A DNA stretch of 64,000 bases from assembly GCF_900105155.1 (NCBI RefSeq), contig NZ_LT629762.1:5031501-5095500 (forward strand). Direction: 5' to 3'. Both the position numbers and the translations under genes were made by a program. Shown here in pieces: positions 51,946 to 61,800 of the stretch; within the stretch, counting starts at the first letter, position 1; every line of letters starts with the position of its first letter. The stretch comes from Pseudomonas prosekii. Its GTDB lineage: Bacteria > Pseudomonadota > Gammaproteobacteria > Pseudomonadales > Pseudomonadaceae. The notes under the pieces are model-generated. The model searched no databases. It saw nothing but the letters and a program-made list of their open reading frames with translations, and was not told the DNA's origin.

Positions 51946-54900
51946 ATGACGCTTATTTCTGCCGCCGCTGCTGTGGCTGTTACTGACCCTGCGCGCCGTC
52001 CACAAACGCCGCCGCAGACCTTCGCCCTGAGCAGCGCCCAACGTGATATCTGGCTCGACCAACAGAGCCGTGGCGATTCACCGCTGTACAACATTGGCGG
52101 TTACGTCGAACTCCGCGGTCCGCTTGATCCCGCACTGATGCGCCAGGCAATCGAAATGCTGGTGGCCAAGCACGACGCCTTGCGCACGCGCCTATCGCTC
52201 GGTCCCGACGGCTTGCCGTTGCAGACATTTCCTCAAAGCGTGCCAGTCGAAGTGCCGCTGCATGATTTTTCCGAGCGGCCGGACCCACACGTTGCCGCGC
52301 AGGCCCTGATGCAGCAGCAGATGGAGCAGGTCTACGCGCTGCACGACGGCCCGTTATTCCGATTCTTTCTGCTGCGCCTCGACGAGCGTCATCACCTGTT
52401 GGGCACTCAGGCGCATCACCTGATTCTTGATGGCTGGGGGTTCGGCCAGATGCTCCAGTCGCTCGGCGAAATCTACAGTGCGCTGGAGCGCCAGCAGCCG
52501 ATCGACAGCGTCGCGCCGTCGTATATCGACTTCATTCTCGACGACGCGCGTTACCAAGGTTCGCCGCGTCATGCGCGCGACCGCGCGTACTGGCTGGACA
52601 AATTTCACACGCTCCCCGAACCGTTGCTGGCGCCGCGTTATCGCGAGCGCAACGGCACACTCGCGGCGCGCAGCAGCAACCTGGTGCTGGCGTTTCCGAC
52701 GGCGTTGCACCAACGCATGAAGCAGTTGGGCAGCGCCTGCCAGGCCTCGGCGTTTCATGTGTTGCTGGCCGCGTTGCAGGTGTATTTCTGCCGCAGCGCC
52801 CAGCGTGACGAGTGGGTGGTCGGGCTGCCGCTGCTCAACCGCAGCAACGCGCGGTTCAAGTCGACCCTGGGCTTGTTCACCCAAGTCAGCGCGGTGCGAT
52901 TTCCGGTCGATCAAGGGCTGTCATTCAGCGCGCAGGTGCGCGCGACGAGCGAGGTGCTGAAGCAGGATTTTCGTCATCAGCGCTTTCCCCTCAGCGAGAT
53001 GAATCGGGCTCTGGGGCTGTTGCGTGAAGATCGCGCGCAGTTGTTCGATGTCTCGGTGTCCTACGAAAGGGAAGACCACGACTATCGCTACGGCGAGGCG
53101 CTGGCGCAGTCGGTCAAAGTCTCGAACAACCACGAGCCGATGCCGTTGGCCATCCATTTGCGCTCCAACGCCTGCAACGACCAGACATGGGTGCATTACG
53201 TCTACAACGAGGCTTATTTTCAGCGCGCCGAGGTTGAGGCCTTGGCGCAGCGCTTGATCCACATCCTCGAGCAAGGCTTGGAAAATCCGGGCCTGACACT
53301 TGCCGATTTTTCCCTGAGCACGCCTGCCGAAACGGCGCTGTTGCAGCAGTGGAATTCGACTGAGCAGGCGTTCGACGATAACACCACACTGCACCAACGC
53401 ATCGAAGCGCGCGCCGCCGAGCATCCGCACGCCGTGGCTGCGCTGTATCAGGGGCAATCGCTGACCTACGCCGAGTTGAATCAACGGGCGAATTCACTGG
53501 CTCATCACTTGCGTGAACTCGGCGTACAGCCGGATGACAGGGTGGCAATTGTCGCCCGGCGAGGCCTGGAAACGCTGATCGGCTTGCTGGCAATCCTCAA
53601 GTCCGGCGGCTGTTATGTGCCGATCGATCCCGCGCACCCGGCCGAGCGTCTGCACTATTTATTAAGCGATTGCGCGCCGGTAGCGCTGCTCACTCAGGCA
53701 GCCTTGCGCGCGCGTTTACCGGCCCTGGACGTGCCGCTAATCAACCTTGACCACGCCGCTTGGACGCATCACAACGCGCACAACCCGCAGGTCGAAGGCC
53801 TCAGCGCCGCGAACCTCGCCTATGTGATCTACACCTCCGGCTCCACCGGCCTGCCCAAAGGCGTGATGGTCGAGCATCGAAGCGTGTCGAATTTGCTCGA
53901 CTGGCATTGCCGGGCGTTCGACCTGTGCTTGGGGCGCCACACTTCCAGCGTCGCCGGTTTCGGGTTTGATGCGATGGCCTGGGAAGTCTGGCCGGCGCTG
54001 TGCGTCGGCGCGACCCTGCACTTGCCGCCGGCGCATGACGGCAACGAAGACATCGACGCGCTGCTCGAGTGGTGGCGCGAGCAGCCGCTGGACGTCAGTT
54101 TCTTGCCGACGCCAGTGGCCGAATACGCATTCAGCCAAAACCGTTCGCACCCGACCTTGCGCACGTTGCTGATCGGCGGCGACCGCTTGCGTCAGTTTGC
54201 GCGCGCGCAAACCTTCGAGGTGATCAACAACTACGGCCCGACCGAAGCCACAGTCGTCGCCACCTCCGGGCGCGTCGAGGTCGGGCATGACTTGCACATC
54301 GGCCAGCCGATTGCCAACGCGACAATCTATTTGCTGGACGAGCAACAGCGCCCGGTGCCGATCGGTGTCGCCGGGGAGTTGTACGTCGGCGGTGCCGGTG
54401 TCGCGCGCGGTTACCTCAATCGCCCGGAATTGAGCGCCGAGCGTTTCCTCAGCGACCCGTTCAGCAGCTTTGCGCACGCGCGGATGTACCGTACCGGCGA
54501 CCTCGCGCGCTGGTCGGCGCAGGGCAACATCGAATACCTGGGGCGCAATGACGATCAGGTAAAAATCCGTGGCATGCGCATCGAACTCGGCGAAATCGAG
54601 CGTGCGCTCGGCACTTTCCGGGCGGTGAAAGAAGCCGTGGTGCAATTGCTGGAGGGGCGTTTGGTCGCCTGGTTCACCGAGTTCCGCACACTGGCAATCG
54701 AAGATCTGCACGCGCACCTGCAAGCGCATTTGCCGGATTACATGGTGCCGTCGGCGTATGTGCGACTCGACAGCCTGCCGCTGACCGCCAACGGCAAACT
54801 CGACCGCAACGCCTTGCCGGCGCCGGATGCGTCGGCGCTGCGCAGCCGTGAATACGTCGCGCCACAAGGTGCGCTGGAAACCACGCTGGCGCAGATCTGG

Positions 54901-57900
54901 GCCGAAGTGCTCAACGTCGAACGGGTCGGGCGGCATGATCATTTCTTCGAATTGGGCGGCCATTCATTGCTCGCGGTGGTGCTGATCGAGCGCATGCGCC
55001 AAGTCAAGCTCAGCGCCGATGTGCGCGTGTTGTTCAGCCAACCGACCCTGGCGGCGCTGGCTGGCGCAATCGGCAGCGGTCGCGAGATCGAGGTGCCGGC
55101 CAACCTGATTGCGCCCGGTTGCCAGTCGATCAGCCCGCAGCTGTTGCCATTGCTGACGCTCGATCAGCCAAGCATCGACCGCGTCGTCGCCAGCGTGCCC
55201 GGCGGTGTAGGCAATGTGCAGGACATTTACCCGTTGGCGCCGTCGCAGGAGGGCGTGCTTTACCACCACATCACTGCCCAGCAAGGCGACCCGTATCTGC
55301 TCAACGCGCAATTGGCGTTCGACAGCATTGAGCGCTTGCAGGCGTTCGCGCAGGCATTGCAAACCGTCATCGACCGTCACGATATCCTGCGCACCGCAGT
55401 GCTTTGGGAGGGTTTCAGCCAACCGCTGCAAGTGGTGCGGCGCGCGGCGGTGTTGCCGCTGCAGCAGATCATCCTCGATCCGCGCGACGGCGATGTGCTC
55501 GGCCAGTTGCACGCCCGATTTGATGCCCGACACTATCGACTGGATCTCGCCCAGGCGCCGCTGATCCAGCTGATGTACGCGCCGGACCCACGTAATGCGC
55601 GGGTGGTGGCGGTGTTGCTGTTCCACCACATCGTCATGGACCACACCGCGCTCGACGTCTTGCGCGCGGAAATCCAAGCGATTTTGCACGGCAACGGCAC
55701 GTCGCTGGATGCACCGATGCCGTATCGCAATTACGTGGCGCAGGCGCGGTTGGGTGTCGGCGAAGCGGAGCACGAAGCGTTCTTCCGCGAAATGCTCGGT
55801 GACGTCGATGAGCCGACGCTGCCGTTCGGTTTGCAGCGTGTGCACGGCGACATCGAAGAAGCCACGCAAACGCTGCCGAAGGCTTTGAGTGTGCGGCTGC
55901 GCAGCCAGGCGCGCGTGCTCGGGGTCAGTGCGGCGAGCCTGTTTCACTTGGCGTGGGCGCGGTTGTTGGGCGCCGCGTCGGGCAACGACACAGTGGTGTT
56001 TGGCACTGTTCTGCTGGGCCGAATGCACGCTGGCGACGGTGCTGATCGGGCCTTGGGCATGTTCATCAACACCCTGCCGTTGCGTGTCGATGTCGGCGAA
56101 ACCGGCGTGCGCGACGGGGTCAAAGCCACCCACGCCCGGCTGACGGCGCTGCTCGCCCACGAACACGCTTCACTGGCGCTGGCGCAACGTTGCAGCGGCG
56201 TCGCGCCAGCCTTGCCGCTGTTCAGCGCCATGCTCAACTATCGTCACAGCGACAGCACGTTGCAGCAGCAAACCGCGTGGGAAGGGATCGAGATTCTGGC
56301 CAGTGACGAGCGGACCAATTTTGCGCTGACTTTGAGTGTCGATGACCTTGGCGAAGATTTCTCGCTGACCGCCCGCACCCCCGCGCAGATCGGCGCGCAG
56401 CGCATCGGCGACAGCCTGCGCGTTGCGCTGGAGTCGCTGGTGCACGCGCTGGAGCACACGCCGCAACGGGCGCTGAATCGCTTACCGATCCTCACGCCAC
56501 AGGAGCGCCAGCACCTGCTGACAGAGCTGAACGCCACCGAGGTCGATTGGCCGCTGGAGCAGACCATTCAGGCAATCTTCGAGGCTCAGGTGTTGCGTAC
56601 GCCGGATGCCGTGGCGCTGGTGGCCGGCGAGCAATGCCTCACGTATACCGAACTCAACGCGCGCGCCAACCAACTGGCCGCGCACTTGCGCGAGCACGGC
56701 GTGGTGCCGGATGCGCGCGTGGCGATCTGCGTCGAGCGCGGGTTGGAATTGGTGATTGGCCTGTGGGCGATCCTTAAGGCTGGCGGCGCTTATGTGCCGC
56801 TCGACCCCGGTTATCCGCCGGAGCGCATCGCTTTCATGCTGCGCGATTGCGCGCCGGTGGCGCTGCTGATTCACGGCGCCACTCGGGGGTTGCTGCCGGA
56901 CATCGGCGTGCCGCTGATCGACTTCGATCACACCACTTGGCAAGGCCAGTCGCCGAGCAATCCGCAGGTGCCGGGCCTCAACGCGTCGCACTTGGCGTAC
57001 ATGATTTACACCTCGGGTTCGACCGGTACGCCGAAGGGCGTGATGCTCGAACATCGCGGTTTGAACAACCTGGTGTTGTGGAGTTCGCAGCTCATCCCGC
57101 ACAGCCAGAACGGCGCGCTGTTGCAAAAAGCCCCGTTCAGTTTCGACGGTTCGGTGTGGGAGTTCTTCTGGCCGCTGACCGTCGGCATGCGCCTGGTGCT
57201 GGCACGTCCGGACGGCCATCGCGAACCGGCCTACCTGGCGCAACAGGTGCATGAACAGCAAATCACTGTGATCAAGTTTGTTCCGGCGATGCTCCAGCAG
57301 TTTCTCGAACTGGCCGACATCAGCCTGTGCGGCAGCCTCACCGACGTGGTGTGCGGTGGCGGGGAATTGACCGCCGAACTGGCGCGACAGGTGCAAACAC
57401 GATTGCCCTCCGTGCGTTTGCACAACGTCTACGGCTCGACGGAAGCCACGGTGGACAGCAGCGCCTGGACCCTCGAACCGGGCGCTGCCATTCCTGAGAT
57501 TCAGTTGCCGATTGGCCGGGCCATCGCCAATACCCGCCTGTACCTGCTGGACGCGCATGACCTGCCGGTGCCGTTCGGTGTCAGCGGGCACTTGCATATC
57601 GGCGGCGTCGGCGTGGCCCGGGGTTACCGGGGATTGGCGCAACTGACGGCCGAGCGATTTATCGCCAGCCCGTTTGTCGCGGGGGATCGGCTTTACCGCA
57701 CCGGTGATCTGGCGCGTTATCTGCCGGACGGCTCGCTGCAGTTTCTCGGGCGCGACGACTTTCAGGTCAAATTGCGCGGTTTGCGCGTCGAGCTGGGCGA
57801 AATCGAGGCACGGCTCGCGTCGCACCCGGCGTTGAAAGAGGTTGCGGTGTTGATGCGCGACGAGCGTCTGGTCGCCTATTACACGCTGACGACTGCCGCG

Positions 57901-58359
57901 CAGATGCCGGCAATCGAAGAGCTGCGCGGTTATCTGTTGCGCTTGCTGCCGGATTACATGGTGCCGTCGGCGTACGTGGTGCTCGACAGTCTGCCGCTGA
58001 GCCCCAACGGCAAACTCGACCGCCGCGCCTTGCCGGCGCCGGGCGTGGACGCGGTGCTGGCCCGCGACTACGAAGCACCGTTGGGGCCGGTGGAAAATGC
58101 GTTGGCGGCGATCTGGTCCGAGGTGTTGAAGATCGAGCGGGTAGGGCGCCACGATCACTTTTTCGAGCTCGGCGGGCATTCGCTGCTGGCGGTCAATCTG
58201 GTCGCGCGCATGCGTGAAGCGGGCCTGAACGCCGACGCCCGCGCATTGTTCAGCGAGCCGACTTTGGCGGCATTGGCGGCGAAAACCGTCGAACACGTGC
58301 AACCGCTCGCCATCCCCGAAACTACCATCCCGACCCTGCAACGCAAACGCCGCCTCTGA
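51946..58359 (+). CDS. Lipopeptide NRPS, initiating: Cstarter-A(Leu)-PCP-C/E-A(Glu-like)-PCP
   Basis: A 2137-aa two-module synthetase. The opening C domain (LSSAQRDIWLDQQ, HHLILDGWG near 52411) is of the starter type that acylates the first residue with a fatty acid. A1 pocket D-A-W-F-L-G-N-V-V is the leucine code. PCP (FFELGGHSLL near 54946). The next C domain is of the dual condensation/epimerisation type (PLAPSQEGVLYHHI, active site HHIVMDHTALD near 55624). A2 pocket reads D-G-W-K-V-G-V-V-D, not a code I know; Lys278 as in Asp codes with Trp239 and Asp331 as in Gln codes suggests glutamate. PCP near 58159, then a short basic tail (LQRKRRL). No TE. ATG at 51946 (GAGACGG upstream) preferred over 51892. 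Predicted product start: acyl-Leu-Glu. Confidence 0.93.
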   Translation: MTLISAAAAVAVTDPARRPQTPPQTFALSSAQRDIWLDQQSRGDSPLYNIGGYVELRGPLDPALMRQAIEMLVAKHDALRTRLSLGPDGLPLQTFPQSVPVEVPLHDFSERPDPHVAAQALMQQQMEQVYALHDGPLFRFFLLRLDERHHLLGTQAHHLILDGWGFGQMLQSLGEIYSALERQQPIDSVAPSYIDFILDDARYQGSPRHARDRAYWLDKFHTLPEPLLAPRYRERNGTLAARSSNLVLAFPTALHQRMKQLGSACQASAFHVLLAALQVYFCRSAQRDEWVVGLPLLNRSNARFKSTLGLFTQVSAVRFPVDQGLSFSAQVRATSEVLKQDFRHQRFPLSEMNRALGLLREDRAQLFDVSVSYEREDHDYRYGEALAQSVKVSNNHEPMPLAIHLRSNACNDQTWVHYVYNEAYFQRAEVEALAQRLIHILEQGLENPGLTLADFSLSTPAETALLQQWNSTEQAFDDNTTLHQRIEARAAEHPHAVAALYQGQSLTYAELNQRANSLAHHLRELGVQPDDRVAIVARRGLETLIGLLAILKSGGCYVPIDPAHPAERLHYLLSDCAPVALLTQAALRARLPALDVPLINLDHAAWTHHNAHNPQVEGLSAANLAYVIYTSGSTGLPKGVMVEHRSVSNLLDWHCRAFDLCLGRHTSSVAGFGFDAMAWEVWPALCVGATLHLPPAHDGNEDIDALLEWWREQPLDVSFLPTPVAEYAFSQNRSHPTLRTLLIGGDRLRQFARAQTFEVINNYGPTEATVVATSGRVEVGHDLHIGQPIANATIYLLDEQQRPVPIGVAGELYVGGAGVARGYLNRPELSAERFLSDPFSSFAHARMYRTGDLARWSAQGNIEYLGRNDDQVKIRGMRIELGEIERALGTFRAVKEAVVQLLEGRLVAWFTEFRTLAIEDLHAHLQAHLPDYMVPSAYVRLDSLPLTANGKLDRNALPAPDASALRSREYVAPQGALETTLAQIWAEVLNVERVGRHDHFFELGGHSLLAVVLIERMRQVKLSADVRVLFSQPTLAALAGAIGSGREIEVPANLIAPGCQSISPQLLPLLTLDQPSIDRVVASVPGGVGNVQDIYPLAPSQEGVLYHHITAQQGDPYLLNAQLAFDSIERLQAFAQALQTVIDRHDILRTAVLWEGFSQPLQVVRRAAVLPLQQIILDPRDGDVLGQLHARFDARHYRLDLAQAPLIQLMYAPDPRNARVVAVLLFHHIVMDHTALDVLRAEIQAILHGNGTSLDAPMPYRNYVAQARLGVGEAEHEAFFREMLGDVDEPTLPFGLQRVHGDIEEATQTLPKALSVRLRSQARVLGVSAASLFHLAWARLLGAASGNDTVVFGTVLLGRMHAGDGADRALGMFINTLPLRVDVGETGVRDGVKATHARLTALLAHEHASLALAQRCSGVAPALPLFSAMLNYRHSDSTLQQQTAWEGIEILASDERTNFALTLSVDDLGEDFSLTARTPAQIGAQRIGDSLRVALESLVHALEHTPQRALNRLPILTPQERQHLLTELNATEVDWPLEQTIQAIFEAQVLRTPDAVALVAGEQCLTYTELNARANQLAAHLREHGVVPDARVAICVERGLELVIGLWAILKAGGAYVPLDPGYPPERIAFMLRDCAPVALLIHGATRGLLPDIGVPLIDFDHTTWQGQSPSNPQVPGLNASHLAYMIYTSGSTGTPKGVMLEHRGLNNLVLWSSQLIPHSQNGALLQKAPFSFDGSVWEFFWPLTVGMRLVLARPDGHREPAYLAQQVHEQQITVIKFVPAMLQQFLELADISLCGSLTDVVCGGGELTAELARQVQTRLPSVRLHNVYGSTEATVDSSAWTLEPGAAIPEIQLPIGRAIANTRLYLLDAHDLPVPFGVSGHLHIGGVGVARGYRGLAQLTAERFIASPFVAGDRLYRTGDLARYLPDGSLQFLGRDDFQVKLRGLRVELGEIEARLASHPALKEVAVLMRDERLVAYYTLTTAAQMPAIEELRGYLLRLLPDYMVPSAYVVLDSLPLSPNGKLDRRALPAPGVDAVLARDYEAPLGPVENALAAIWSEVLKIERVGRHDHFFELGGHSLLAVNLVARMREAGLNADARALFSEPTLAALAAKTVEHVQPLAIPETTIPTLQRKRRL

Positions 58360-58881
58360 CCACAATCGCGGCCCTGTGGGAGCGAGGCTTGCCCGCGAAA
58401 GCGTCTGTCCAGTCAGCATCATTGTTGAATGGATAGACGCCTTCGCGAGCAAGCTTTGCTCCTACAGGGTTCTCGAGCGTTTACCCGATTGGCGTAACGC
58501 CGCAAAACCCCTGTAGGAGCGAGGCTTGCCCGCGAAAGCGGTGGGTCAGTCAACATCAATATCGACTGTACGGACGCCTTCGCGAGCAAGCTCTGCTCCT
58601 ACAGGTTTTGCGTTGGTCGTGGCTCGGGAATACGCCGTGTTCCGATCTCCCAAACGCACACCGGCGGGGGTTTTGCGTTTGGCGGCATGCGCCTTGTCCC
58701 GGCTTCCCGTGTCAGACGCCTTCGCGCGGATGTTTTAGTTTTCAGGCCTGATGGAGCAGTGTCTTTTTACTTTTTGAGCATGACGGCCAAACAGACTTTC
58801 AGGTTGTCGCGCGGGCGTGGATGCGTCGCTGGAACCGGGTCTTGCCGTTACTCGTTTTTTGAACCAAGGAGCAGGTTACCC
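58360..58881. repeat. Two REPIN units and a hairpin between the lipopeptide NRPS genes
   Basis: REPINs at 58371-58470 and 58507-58607 begin with CCTGTGGGAGCGAGGCTTGC and CCTGTAGGAGCGAGGCTTGC, 137 bp apart. A 9-bp perfect stem CCAAACGCA/TGCGTTTGG follows at 58650-58682. The remaining 200 bp before the next NRPS has no supported gene and may hold its promoter; an AAGGAG ribosome-binding site is at 58866-58871. Confidence 0.85.
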
Positions 58882-61800
58882 ATGCAGTTCAGCGAATTGA
58901 TGGCCGTTATTTCCACCTACGCGATTCGTCTTCAGCGCGAAGAGGATGATCTGGTCATTCTGGGTGACGATGAAGCGCTGGACGACGCGCTGTGGGACAA
59001 CCTGCTGCGGCACAAGACGCAACTGCTCGAACTGGTCGCGCGCAACGGTGGCGACTGGTTAAGCCCGGCGTTTCGCATCACCCCGGACATGCTGCCGCTG
59101 GTGCAACTCGATCAGCCGAGCATTGACCGGATCGTCGCCGGTGTGCCCGGCGGCGCGGCCAATGTGCAGGATATTTACCCGCTGGCGCCGCTGCAGGAAG
59201 GCATGCTCTACCATCATTTGTCGGCGCAACAGGGCGACCCTTACGTATTGCAGGCGCAATTCGCCTTCGACAGCCGCGAGCGTTTCAACGCGTTCGCCGA
59301 AGCCGTGCAATGGGTGATCGACCGCCACGACATTCTGCGCACCGCGCTGGTCTGGGAACGCCTCGACCAGCCGTTGCAAGTGGTCTGGCGCCACGCGCAA
59401 CTGGTCTGCGAAGAAGTGCGGTTGACGCCGGCGCAGGGCGACATCCTCAGCCAATTGCAAAGCCGTTTCGACCCGCGCCACTATCGGCTCGATCTGCGTC
59501 AGGCACCGCTGTTGCGGCTGGTGTTTGCAGAAGAGGTTGCAGAAGAGGTTGCTGATGACCCGAGTCAAAAGCGCCTGGTGGCGATGCTGCTGTTCCATCA
59601 CACGGTGATGGACCACACCGCGCTCGATGTGGTGCGCCGCGAGTTGCGCGCCAGGTTGCTTGAGCAGACCGAGCTGTTGGGCCAACCGGTACCGTTTCGC
59701 AATCATCTGGCGCAGGCGTTAATCGGCAGTAGCGAGCAGCAACACGAAGCGTTCTTCCGCGACATGCTTGGCGATATCGACGAGCCGACATTGCCCTTCG
59801 GATTGCAGGACGTGCAGGGCGATGGCCGCGGCATCGAACAGTCGCGGGTAGCGGTGGACAGCGCGTTGAGCCTGCGCTTGCGTGCGCAGGCGCGACACCT
59901 CGGGGTCAGCGCCGCGAGCCTGATGCACCTCGCGCAGGCCTTGATGCTGAGCAAGGTGTCGGCTGCCGAATCGGTGGTGTTCGGCACCGTGCTGCTCGGG
60001 CGGATGGACGCCGGTGCAGGCTCGGATCAGGCACTGGGGATCTTCATCAACACCTTGCCGTTACGCGTCGACATCGACGCGCAAAGTGTCCGCGCGGCGG
60101 TGAAAGCCACCCACCTGCGCCTGACCGCATTGCTCGGCCATGAGCACGCATCGCTGGCGCTGGCGCAACGGTGCAGCGGGGTGACCGCACCGACGCCGCT
60201 GTTCAGTGCGATCCTCAATTACCGGCATACCGACGCGGTCGATGTCGCGGACGTCATCGACATTGCCCCGGGCGTTCAGGTGCTGGCCTCCGAGGAACGC
60301 ACCAACTATCCGCTGACGGTCAATGTCGACGATCTCGGCGACGACTTCTCGGTGACGGTGATGGTCGCCTGCTCGATTGGCGCCACGCGGGTCGCGCGTT
60401 ACCTGCAAACCGCGCTGGAAAGCCTGGTCCAGGCGCTTGAAGAAACCCCCGATATCGCCGTGCAAACCCTGAATATTCTGCCGGCCAGCGAACGTCATCA
60501 CCTGCTGCACACCCTGAATGCGCCGCAGGGCGAGTACGCCGATGCTTCGCTGATTCATCATCAGGTCGAAACCCAAGCCGCCGTGCGCCCGGACGCGATC
60601 GCGGTGATGTATGAACATTGGAACCTGACTTACGGCGCGCTCAATCAGCGCGCCAATCAGGTTGCGCATCAACTGTTGAGCCTCGGCGTGCGCCCGGATG
60701 ATCGCGTGGCGATTTGCGTCGAGCGCAGTCTGGAAATGCTCATCGGCCTGCTCGGCATCCTCAAGTCCGGCGCCGCTTACGTGCCGATTGACCCGGCCTA
60801 TCCGCTTGAGCGAATTGCCTACACCCTCAGCGACAGCGCGCCGGTCGCGGTGCTGGTGCAGCCATCCACGCTGGCGTTGGTTGGCCAACTGACGGTGCCG
60901 GTCATCGATCTGGAAAGTCGCGAGTTGCGCGACCAGACCAACAGCAACCAGAACAGCAGCAACCCGCACATCCCGGCGCTGACTGCCGCCAATCTCGCCT
61001 ACGTGATTTACACCTCCGGCTCGACCGGTTTACCCAAAGGCGTGATGGTCGAGCATCGGCAAGTGGCACGGCTGTTTTCGGCAACGCGTTACTGGTTCGA
61101 CTTCAATCGGCAAGACGTCTGGGCGCTGTTCCATTCCTTTGCGTTCGATTTTTCGGTCTGGGAAATCTGGGGCGCGCTGGCGCACGGCGGGCAATTGCTG
61201 GTGGTGCCGCAACTGGTCAGCCGCTCGCCGGACGAGTGCTACGCGTTGCTCTGCGAGGCCGGCGTGAGCATCCTCAACCAGACGCCGAGCGCCTTTCGCC
61301 AATTGATCGTCGCCCAGGGCAACAGCCAACAGAAACACTCGCTGCGCCAGGTGATTTTCGGCGGCGAAGCGCTCGACCCCGGCATCCTCAAACCCTGGTA
61401 TGGCCGGGTCGCCAACGCCGGCACGCAACTGGTCAACATGTACGGCATCACCGAAACCACGGTGCACGTGACGTACCACCCACTGGAAGCGGCGGACAGC
61501 CAATTGACCGGCGTCAGCCCGATTGGCCTACGCATTCCCGACCTGCAACTGTACGTGCTCGACGCCCGCCGCGAGCCAGTGCCGGCCGGGGTCATTGGCG
61601 AGTTGTACGTCGGCGGCGCCGGGGTCGCGCGCGGTTACCTGAACCGCGCCGAACTCAGCGCCGAACGCTTTATCGCTGACCCGTTCAGCGGCCGCGCCGA
61701 TGCGCGGCTGTACAAGACCGGCGACCTCGCGCGCTGGAGCGTCGATGGCAGCCTGCATTACCTGGGGCGTAACGACGATCAAGTGAAGATCCGTGGTTTT

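Noticed and set aside
51946..58359. The second NRPS locus as part of pyoverdine (PvdL-like)
   Set aside because: It opens with a starter C domain, not the acyl-CoA ligase module of PvdL, and its modules carry Leu and a Glu-like code rather than Glu-Tyr-Dab.
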